Shown here one piece after another: positions 1 through 4,659 of a stretch of DNA of 5,141 nucleotides (positions within the stretch are counted from its first letter, which is position 1; each line of letters starts with the position of its first letter). The stretch spans positions 1 to 5,141 of the forward strand of contig JABDJU010000221.1 of NCBI GenBank assembly GCA_013003325.1. The letters are read 5' to 3'. Origin of the DNA: Acidimicrobiales bacterium (GTDB taxonomy: Bacteria > Actinomycetota > Acidimicrobiia > Acidimicrobiales > SZUA-35). Both the position numbers and the translations under genes were made by a program. The notes beneath the pieces are model-generated. The model made no database searches and was not told the DNA's origin. It was given only the letters and a program-made list of their open reading frames with translations.

Positions 1-1
1 A

Positions 2-193
2 GCTGGAGGTCAGGATCCGAGCGCTGCAGAGGGTGAGGAACCAAACACCCCCGACGCAACCTCGCCCGAGCCGACCGCTCCCGAGGCCGACACCTCCGTC
101 CCAGAGGCTTCTGTTTCGGACGACGAAGCTGCCGCAGCTTCCGACGACGATGCCGCAGCTTCCGACGATGAAGCCGCCGAGTCCGACGAGTAG
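2..193 (+). CDS. Acidic Ala/Asp/Glu-rich C-terminal tail of an unidentified protein (5' truncated)
   Basis: The reading frame is open from base 2 to the TAG at 191-193, giving 63 visible residues; the start lies left of the window. The visible part is low complexity: a Pro/Glu/Thr/Ala-rich stretch followed by Ser-Asp-Asp-(Asp/Glu)-Ala-Ala units, ending in ESDE. It has almost no basic or bulky hydrophobic residues, so it is probably a disordered acidic tail. The last 26 codons are built on an imperfect tandem DNA repeat (116-193). Bias toward G/C in the third codon position supports real coding. Tails like this occur on several actinobacterial housekeeping proteins, for example some ribosomal proteins, but nothing here identifies the parent protein, so no function is assigned. 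It is the only plus-strand gene and converges on the acetyltransferase gene, with 69 bases between the two stops. Confidence 0.7.
   Translation, partial: AGGQDPSAAEGEEPNTPDATSPEPTAPEADTSVPEASVSDDEAAAASDDDAAASDDEAAESDE
116..193 (+). repeat. Imperfect 21-24 bp in-frame tandem repeat encoding S-D-D-(D/E)-A-A units
   Basis: Three consecutive units begin at 116 (24 bp), 140 (21 bp) and 161 (21 bp), followed by a partial unit at 182 that runs into the stop codon. Each starts TCG/TCC-GAC-GAC/GAT and continues with GAA/GAT and Ala codons. Unit lengths are multiples of three, so copy-number change would keep the frame. This looks like slippage-driven expansion of an acidic tail. Confidence 0.7.
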
Positions 194-262
194 CTACCTC
201 CGACCGGGCTCGGGTCTCACACCGAACTGCCGAAGAGGCGAGCGTGGCGGCCCCTGAGGGTA

Positions 263-736
263 TTAGAGCTTCCGGTGGGCGGTGAGGAGGCGGGCCTTGA
301 GGCCGAAGCTCTCGAAGAAGTTCTTGGTGGCCCGATCGCCGGGTAAGGCCCAGGCGTCGACGCCGACGCAGCCGCGCTCGGTGAGATCGGCGACGACGAG
401 GTTCATCATCGCTTCACCGATCCCTACTCCCCTGGCGTCAGGGTGCACTGCAAAGTCGTGGAGTCGGCCGAGGTGATCGCCGGTTTCAAGAGCCTCGACG
501 GTCCAGACTGCGTACCCGAAGACCACACCCTCGAACTCCCCAACGGCGCATCCCTGAGCGTCGGGAGATGCGAGGGCGACAGAAGCCCGCTCGACCGGAG
601 AACTGAACCCCAGTTCGAAGGCAGTGAAGATCGGGCCGCCTCGCGCCTCGGGAAGTGGGGCCAGCACGGCACGGCCAATCTCATCGATTGAGGCCAAGTC
701 GTCGGTGGTGGCGAGCCGGGCCGACTCGAAGGCCAT
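263..736 (-). CDS. GNAT-family N-acetyltransferase
   Basis: This 157-residue protein has the size and fold signature of a single-domain GCN5-related N-acetyltransferase, which transfers an acetyl group from acetyl-CoA to an amine. Visible features are the beta4/alpha3 acetyl-CoA motif A at about 94-107 (DFAVHPDARGVGIG, with R102, G105 and G107 matching R/QxxGxG/A), a long helix to about 121, and motif B at about 136-146 (ATKNFFESFGL). The N-terminus (RLATTDDLASIDEI) is a typical GNAT beta1-alpha1. The substrate cannot be read from the sequence. The ATG directly follows the TGA of the upstream gene (737-739) with no gap, and GGAGGG lies 4 bases before the ATG inside that gene, so translation is probably coupled. 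It is the last gene of a three-gene unit. A role in acetylating a protein from the same unit is speculation. Family confidence is high and function unknown. Confidence 0.9.
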   Translation of the reverse strand: MAFESARLATTDDLASIDEIGRAVLAPLPEARGGPIFTAFELGFSSPVERASVALASPDAQGCAVGEFEGVVFGYAVWTVEALETGDHLGRLHDFAVHPDARGVGIGEAMMNLVVADLTERGCVGVDAWALPGDRATKNFFESFGLKARLLTAHRKL

Positions 737-1315
737 TCAGCCCTCCAGCCGGTCAAGCTTGGCCAGGATGGTCTTGCGGCTGCGGGTGGCGGTCTCGTGA
801 TCCCTCACCCGTTTACGCTGCGCTGAGGTTAGATCCTCGAGCAACACCACAATCTCACGGGCCGTCAGGTCGTCATAACCGGCGATAGGCAGCCGCGGGC
901 TGCGAGGCGTCGCCTTGGCCTTTTTGTTCTTGGGGCTCGACTTCTTCGACTTCTTGGCTTTCTTGGTCTTCGCAGCTGCCTTGGGAGGCTCGTCCTGCTC
1001 GGCCTCTTTGACCTCGACCACGTCGATGAGGGGGGCGTCATCATCGGGTGGCGCCAGGCCCACGGCCTGACCAAACTCGGTGATTCCCCGCGCTGCCACA
1101 GTCGCGAGCGTGGTGAGGGCGTCAGCGGTCATCCGTTCGGCACCGGCCCCGCTGCGGGATGCGGCCATACGGCCGAGAAACATGCCGAGCTGCACCTGCG
1201 AACGGCCCTTCTTCACCAACTGGGGTAGCACGCTACGGTATTCGTAGGCCAACCCGATCGGTGCATACAGCATGACATCGAGAAGGTCGATCTCGTCCTG
1301 TTCCTTGGATGCCAT
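737..1315 (-). CDS. Hypothetical protein with Lys/Ala-rich linker and C-terminal DUF8129-like module
   Basis: This 192-residue protein has no signal peptide or clear membrane segment. It has three parts. Residues 1-88 look helical and amphipathic, with a LLDVMLYAPIGLAYEYRS segment at 11-28. Residues 89-111 are acidic, and 112-141 form a polybasic Lys/Ala/Ser linker (KKAKKSKKSS at 118-127) resembling histone-H1-like tails. Residues 142-191 (LPIAGYDDLTAREIV... to KTILAKLDRL) match, from memory, the small C-terminal module named DUF8129 in actinobacterial hypothetical proteins, where it also follows variable linkers. The basic linker could bind nucleic acid or an acidic partner such as the neighbouring DUF4193-like protein; this is inference. 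The start is ATG at 1315. GAGGGAG lies 13 bases upstream, which is long spacing, so a start at Met15 (1273) cannot be excluded. It lies 18 bases after the upstream gene and abuts the downstream one. Function unknown. Confidence 0.85.
   Translation of the reverse strand: MASKEQDEIDLLDVMLYAPIGLAYEYRSVLPQLVKKGRSQVQLGMFLGRMAASRSGAGAERMTADALTTLATVAARGITEFGQAVGLAPPDDDAPLIDVVEVKEAEQDEPPKAAAKTKKAKKSKKSSPKNKKAKATPRSPRLPIAGYDDLTAREIVVLLEDLTSAQRKRVRDHETATRSRKTILAKLDRLEG
741..746 (-). promoter_or_regulatory. Shine-Dalgarno (GGAGGG) of the GNAT gene, inside the upstream ORF
   Basis: On the minus strand GGAGGG is followed by CTGA and then ATG, and the TGA is the stop of the preceding gene. The site is embedded in the last codons of that gene. 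This supports the ATG at 736 as the start and points to termination-reinitiation coupling. Confidence 0.7.
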
Positions 1316-1333
1316 AACTGATGTGGTACTCCC

Positions 1334-1804
1334 TCAGGAGAAGATAAGAGAAATCGAGGGGCAGTCGGGGTCGCCGACCGGGCAGCGGGGGTTGCTCTGT
1401 GAACCGAACTGGCTCCGGTTCACCATGAGGAAGCAGCTCTGACACACGAACTCGCGGTCCCGCTGGGCGCTGACCTTGGGTGCGTCGTCGTCTTCGTCGT
1501 CTTCATCGTCATCGTCAGTCGCCATGCGATCCTGAAGAATGTCGCTCAGGTCTGCTTCGATGTCGTCGGGATCGATCTCGTCGTCGTCATCATCCTCGTC
1601 GCCGGCAACCTTTCGGGCTTTCGGCGCCGGGGCGTCGTCGGAGTCGTCGTCGTCCTCTGAGTCCTCGTCGTCTACGAAGTCGTCGCCGAGATCATCGGCA
1701 AGGTCGTCATCGAGATCATCGGCCAGATCCTCGTCGAGTTCTTCGTCGAGATCAGGCTCGACCTCTTCTTCGTCGAGTTCTTCTTCTACAAGATCATCTG
1801 CCAT
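1334..1804 (-). CDS. DUF4193-like protein: polyacidic N-terminus with C-terminal Cys4 zinc ribbon
   Basis: This 156-residue protein has 63 Asp/Glu among its first 107 residues, followed by a compact C-terminal domain. That domain has Cys121 and Cys124 in EFVCQSCFLMVNRSQF (118-133), which strongly resembles the EFTCxSCFLVHHRSQL motif of actinobacterial DUF4193. A second cysteine pair, Cys141 and Cys148 (CPVGDPDC), completes a probable Zn site. Residues 19-43 show a leucine or phenylalanine every four residues between acidic pairs. DUF4193 members are usually about 100 residues, so the extra length is the acidic region. The chosen start is the ATG at 1804, with AGAGGG six bases upstream; a longer ATG at 1867 has no such site and would add 21 residues running through a perfect dyad. 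It is first in a tight unit with the Lys-rich protein and the acetyltransferase. Family function is unknown; a cytoplasmic role with nucleic-acid-like acidic mimicry or a basic partner is possible but unproven. Confidence 0.88.
   Translation of the reverse strand: MADDLVEEELDEEEVEPDLDEELDEDLADDLDDDLADDLGDDFVDDEDSEDDDDSDDAPAPKARKVAGDEDDDDDEIDPDDIEADLSDILQDRMATDDDDEDDEDDDAPKVSAQRDREFVCQSCFLMVNRSQFGSQSNPRCPVGDPDCPSISLIFS
1682..1729 (-). repeat. Two 24-bp direct repeats encoding the L-x-D-D acidic array
   Basis: On the plus strand, 1682-1705 and 1706-1729 are adjacent and differ at only a few positions, both carrying CGAGATCATCGGC. On the coding strand each unit encodes two four-residue steps of type D-L-A-D-D-L-x-D. 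They lie within residues 26-41 of the DUF4193-like protein and suggest in-frame duplication. Confidence 0.65.
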
Positions 1805-1810
1805 GAAAAA

Positions 1811-1816
1811 CCCTCT
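1811..1816 (-). promoter_or_regulatory. Shine-Dalgarno (AGAGGG) of the DUF4193-like gene
   Basis: On the minus strand AGAGGG is followed by TTTTTC and then ATG at 1804. The six-base spacing is good, and this decides the start in favour of 1804 over the upstream in-frame ATG at 1867. Confidence 0.65.
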
Positions 1817-1843
1817 GTTCGAGCGCAACCGCGGGGATCGGGC

Positions 1844-1859
1844 GGACTCTACAGAGTCC
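1844..1859 (-). promoter_or_regulatory. Perfect 7+2+7 inverted repeat upstream of the DUF4193-like operon (candidate operator)
   Basis: GGACTCT-AC-AGAGTCC on the plus strand is a perfect dyad with a two-base centre. It lies 40 bases upstream of the ATG at 1804 and 55 bases after the stop of the transglycosylase gene. On the minus strand the right half includes TAGAGT, which fits a TANNNT -10 box, so a bound protein would overlap a promoter. No clear -35 was found. A two-base loop and the lack of a following T-run argue against an intrinsic terminator. The binding protein is unknown. Confidence 0.45.
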
Positions 1860-1914
1860 TGTGCCAACTCCCACCGTGTCGAAGGTCGCTCGGGTCACAA
1901 AATGTCTCCGGCCG

Positions 1915-2826
1915 CTATTTGCTCACGAACATCGCACGATGGGAGGTCACATTGGCGACATAGGAGTGGGTGCTTGTGTACCAGCCGTTGGCACGAACCG
2001 AGCCCTGGCCCTGGTAGTAGGCAGCGATCGCATCATCCTCTGTATCCATCTCCTTGAGAAGCCATCCGAGGTACGCCGCGCTCATCCGAATGTTGTCCTC
2101 GGGTTCGATCCGGCTCAGTGAGGTGTCACCGATCAGGCTCGCAGCGATCCACTCCCCCGTGGCGGGCATGATCTGGCCGATGCCAAATGCGCCGGAGCTG
2201 GAAATCTGATCGTTGCGCCAACCGGACTCCTGCCAGGCGACTGCCATGAGGAGGTCGGTTGGCACACCGTAGGTCTGGCTCCATCTTTCGAGACTGGGCA
2301 GGATCGCAAGCCGGGCCGGATCCTCGAGGATGCGCGAGGGTAGGTTCGGATAATTGGACGCCGCCCCGGGGACCTTCAGCGTCTGACCGACACGGATCCG
2401 ATACGGACTGCTCAGATTGTTGAGGCGGGCGATCTCTTGCCACGAAACTCCCAGTCGCGCTCCGATCCGACTCAGCGAGTCACCGGCGACGACCTGGTAG
2501 CTACCGGTGCCGCCGCTGAAGTTGGCCGGATCGACGGGCTTGGGGCCCTGGGCTGGTGCCGAGGTCGACGCTGGCTTGCTCGCCTGGGAAGTGCTGGAGT
2601 GGGGAATGGACAGCACCTGGCCAACGCGGATCCGGTTGGGGTTCGTGATGTTGTTCTCGGCGACGATCTGAGCGACCGAGACGTCATATCGGGCCGCAAT
2701 ATGGCCGAGCGTATCCCCGGACCGCACGGTGTAGCTCTCGTGGGCCGAGGCCGGTGAGGCGGATAGAAACAGTGCTGCGCCAGCTAGTGCCGGCACCGCA
2801 AGGGCGCGAGTGATGTTCGACTGCAT
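1915..2826 (-). CDS. Secreted peptidoglycan lytic transglycosylase with two LysM domains
   Basis: This 303-residue protein starts with a Sec signal peptide (about 1-28, hydrophobic ALAVPALAGAALFLSA, likely cleaved after ASA before HES). LysM domain 1 spans about 31-75 and LysM domain 2 about 109-153; both contain RIRVGQ and start YxVxxGDxL or YQVVAGDSL, and a Ser/Pro/Ala linker separates them. LysM domains bind peptidoglycan glycan. An SLT-type lysozyme-like domain spans about 177-300, with probable catalytic Glu200 in WQESGW, the GAFGIGQIMPAT motif at 212-223, and AAYYQGQGSV at 268-277, a variant of the usual AYNxGxG. It is predicted to cleave the glycan strand outside the membrane, acting in wall remodelling, division or growth. 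The ATG at 2826 has only a weak upstream AGG, but the signal peptide fits this start. An array of repeated boxes lies directly upstream. It is separated from the next gene by 110 bases and may be transcribed alone. Confidence 0.93.
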   Translation of the reverse strand: MQSNITRALAVPALAGAALFLSASPASAHESYTVRSGDTLGHIAARYDVSVAQIVAENNITNPNRIRVGQVLSIPHSSTSQASKPASTSAPAQGPKPVDPANFSGGTGSYQVVAGDSLSRIGARLGVSWQEIARLNNLSSPYRIRVGQTLKVPGAASNYPNLPSRILEDPARLAILPSLERWSQTYGVPTDLLMAVAWQESGWRNDQISSSGAFGIGQIMPATGEWIAASLIGDTSLSRIEPEDNIRMSAAYLGWLLKEMDTEDDAIAAYYQGQGSVRANGWYTSTHSYVANVTSHRAMFVSK

Positions 2827-2858
2827 GTGGGCCTATCGGCCTAGGACACACTGTCTAA

Positions 2859-2935
2859 AGCACTATGCAATCCAACGCACGACGCAATCCAACGTACTCC
2901 GGGGCCATCGCACTCCGGGGTTTACACGCACTCCG
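2859..2935 (-). repeat. Array of about five 9-bp boxes at 16-18 bp spacing upstream of the LysM/SLT gene
   Basis: On the plus strand the boxes are CGCACTCCG at 2927-2935 and 2909-2917, CGTACTCCG at 2893-2901, CGCACGACG at 2876-2884, and a weaker AGCACTATG at 2859-2867. Start-to-start distances are 18, 16, 17 and 17 bases. Flanks are also partly repeated: GCAATCCAACG occurs at 2867-2877 and again at 2884-2894, and ACTCCGGGG at 2896-2904 and 2912-2920. The array ends 32 bases before the ATG at 2826. It is either a multi-site operator or a decayed short tandem repeat. Confidence 0.6.
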
Positions 2936-2976
2936 ATGTCCGGAGCTGTCCCCGTGGGAGGCCCCCGTACCTGGAC

Positions 2977-4578
2977 TTAAAGGCTGGCGCGCTTGGCTTC
3001 AGCTCGCCGTTCGGCCTCGAGACGCTCCAGGTCAGCTTCAGAACTGTGGTTCACAAACGTCATCATCCCGGCGATCGCCCGGTGACCAGCCGTTTCGGCG
3101 ATCGCAGTGTGCATGTCTTGGGCCACCTTGCGATAGGCGGGATGGCCCTGCGGAGTCGACCGTAGTTCGAGCATGTGCATGGCCGATCGGGCGTTGAGAT
3201 CCATCATGAACCTCACCCGATATGCCAGCGCTACCGCGTACGACGCCGAGGCGCCGAAGGGCTCGATCGCTTGGAACAGCGCCGCCGAACGATGCATCGC
3301 CGCATCGAATTCGTCGGTGAGACCGATCTCGTCGATCAACTCTGGGCGGGTGTAGCCGTGGCTGGGGTTGAGCTGCTGCCATTCAACGGTCAACAACCGG
3401 TGACGCTGCAGATCACGGAACGCGCCGTAGTCGGCCAGAATATCGAAGCGATAGGCGGGGCGTTCCAACGCCCGGCCCGGGCGATGGCGACGATTCTGGC
3501 GGTTGCCGGTATAGGCACCGATCACCCTCATCCGGTCGTCCACGCTCATGGCGTGGACCTGTTCGGTCAGGTCCGACTCGGACAGCCGAGAGTACGGATA
3601 CAGCATCGCGGCCACCAGCTTGACCTCGGCCTCGGGATCGAAGTCGACCAACTCGACCCGGGCGCCCTGATCGGCCGGGGTGGTCTGCAGCAGCTCCGAC
3701 GCGACCTCCGACATGTGGAGGTTCACATCGCTCAGGTATTCGCTGTGCTGCTGACCCCGCTCGGCGATATCGACGCGCCGAACGAAGGACGGGATGACCT
3801 TACGAAGCTCGGTGAGCATGAGGTCGGCGTAGGCGTTGGCCTCGGGCAGCGGGTTGGCTCGCATGCGCATCAGCATCTGCTCGTAGGCTTGTCCGCTGGC
3901 ATAGATGCCCACGTTGCTCTGAGCGGCAGCAGGCAAAATGCCTCGCACGGCATCGAGCGCTTTTGCCTTCACCGCCTGCCGATAGATGAAGTCGCTGTCG
4001 CCCGGCGCCTTCGGAACCACCTGCTTGATGTGCTCTTCCACCCTCGGAGCCATCTGGGCGTATGTGTCGAACAACCGATCCATATCGCCGACGTATCGCG
4101 TTCCGTAGGTCGAGGCCAGGATCTCAGGATCTCGGTAGTAGCGGTAGCGGCCGCCGTACCGCGAGTCGTAGGGAATGTAGCGGGTTGATTGCTCGAGATA
4201 GGAGGCCAGACGACCCCACTCGAGCACCTTGGTGAGCAAGTTCGATGCCTGTTCACAGGCGAGGTGTACCCCGCCCAACTGGGCCACCGAGTCGTCGCCA
4301 TACTCCACAAAAATTCGCTCGTAGAGGGCCTCAGCCCGCTCCAGCCCGATGGTGGCATCGATGGTGGCATCACCTTCGATGTCGAGCTCGTTGACGAACT
4401 CGTCGAGGAAGAGCCTCCGCAGGCTCTTGTTCGAGCGTGAGTATCGGGCAAACAGCGCCCCCTTCACGACCTCGGGCAGATTGACGAGGGCGAAGACCGG
4501 CCCGTCGAGGTTGGTGAAGTATCGGCGAAGCACATCGGCTTCGGCCGAAGTGAACTCCTCTGCGACGTAGGCTCCCAC
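2977..4578 (-). CDS. Tandem-domain ThyX-like protein (flavin-dependent thymidylate synthase family)
   Basis: This 533-residue protein is about twice the usual ThyX length (roughly 220-250) and contains two ThyX-related halves. N-half: YGDDSVAQ at 93-100 matches the YGHxSVxEH region, and WGRLASYLEQSTRY at 121-134 matches RHRxxSxNxxSxR, but RHR has become WGR and Asn has become Leu. C-half: an intact R392-H393-R394 is followed by LLTVEWQQLN, which lacks the Ser and Arg, and then NARSAMHMLELRS at 462-474 matches the ThyX NxRxxxxxLxLR motif with R464 and R473. Canonical ThyX methylates dUMP to dTMP using FAD, NADPH and methylene-tetrahydrofolate. Long ThyX-like proteins of this kind exist in other bacteria but I know of no characterised member, so the activity is unproven. 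The start is GTG at 4578 with no Shine-Dalgarno; the next in-frame candidate, GTG at 4533, would cut family-like sequence. Confidence 0.85.
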   Translation of the reverse strand: MGAYVAEEFTSAEADVLRRYFTNLDGPVFALVNLPEVVKGALFARYSRSNKSLRRLFLDEFVNELDIEGDATIDATIGLERAEALYERIFVEYGDDSVAQLGGVHLACEQASNLLTKVLEWGRLASYLEQSTRYIPYDSRYGGRYRYYRDPEILASTYGTRYVGDMDRLFDTYAQMAPRVEEHIKQVVPKAPGDSDFIYRQAVKAKALDAVRGILPAAAQSNVGIYASGQAYEQMLMRMRANPLPEANAYADLMLTELRKVIPSFVRRVDIAERGQQHSEYLSDVNLHMSEVASELLQTTPADQGARVELVDFDPEAEVKLVAAMLYPYSRLSESDLTEQVHAMSVDDRMRVIGAYTGNRQNRRHRPGRALERPAYRFDILADYGAFRDLQRHRLLTVEWQQLNPSHGYTRPELIDEIGLTDEFDAAMHRSAALFQAIEPFGASASYAVALAYRVRFMMDLNARSAMHMLELRSTPQGHPAYRKVAQDMHTAIAETAGHRAIAGMMTFVNHSSEADLERLEAERRAEAKRASL

Positions 4579-4586
4579 GGGGGATA

Positions 4587-4592
4587 AGGGTA
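4587..4592 (-). promoter_or_regulatory. Candidate -10 box (TACCCT) for a leaderless ThyX-like transcript
   Basis: On the minus strand TACCCT fits the actinobacterial TANNNT -10 consensus and is followed by eight bases and then the GTG start codon. Transcription could thus begin at or next to GTG, explaining the missing Shine-Dalgarno sequence. No convincing -35 is visible at the expected distance, which is common in these genomes but lowers confidence. Confidence 0.4.
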
Positions 4593-4609
4593 TTGCGGAG
4601 TCGTCGTCG

Positions 4610-4626
4610 GGCCGCGGATCGCGGCC
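4610..4626 (-). terminator. GC-rich hairpin after the lipid kinase gene (possible terminator without U-tract)
   Basis: GGCCGCG-GAT-CGCGGCC on the plus strand is a perfect 7-bp inverted repeat with a three-base loop. It starts 33 bases after the TGA of the kinase gene and before the ThyX-like gene. No T-run follows on the minus strand, so it would be an atypical terminator or an RNA-end stabiliser. It overlaps the place where a -35 for the ThyX-like gene would be, so it could also be an operator. Confidence 0.4.
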
Positions 4627-4659
4627 GGTTATTCCGGTGTCCTGGAACCGGTGTGGAAC

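Noticed and set aside
202..216. Possible bidirectional terminator (GACC...GGTC) between the convergent genes
   Set aside because: Only about four base pairs form around a seven-base loop and there is no T-run on either side, which is too weak to call; nothing else was seen in 194-262.
1805..1867. N-terminal extension of the DUF4193-like protein from the ATG at 1867
   Set aside because: The extension (MAQDSVESARSP...) has ordinary composition, crosses the perfect dyad and has no good Shine-Dalgarno sequence, whereas the ATG at 1804 has AGAGGG at six bases.
1539..2057. Plus-strand ORF encoding a long Ser-rich protein
   Set aside because: It is the antisense of the Asp/Glu codon runs of the DUF4193-like gene (GAC/GAG read backwards as Ser codons) and runs on into the antisense of the transglycosylase; there is no plausible ribosome site or domain.
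2931..2945. CTCCG-ATGTC-CGGAG hairpin after the ThyX-like gene as a terminator
   Set aside because: The stem is only five base pairs, shares its left arm with the repeat array and has no T-run.
2827..2976. c-di-AMP (ydaO-type) riboswitch upstream of the wall hydrolase
   Set aside because: The class is known upstream of actinobacterial wall enzymes, but I could not find its conserved blocks on the minus strand; the gap is dominated by short repeats.
2865..3197. Plus-strand ORF beginning MQSN, the same four residues as the transglycosylase start
   Set aside because: It begins in the repeat array and overlaps the end of the ThyX-like gene antisense; the shared four residues are a coincidence and the rest has no similarity.
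3175..4188. 337-residue plus-strand ORF
   Set aside because: It lies wholly antisense to the ThyX-like gene, which has clear family motifs. Long antisense frames are expected in GC-rich coding DNA.
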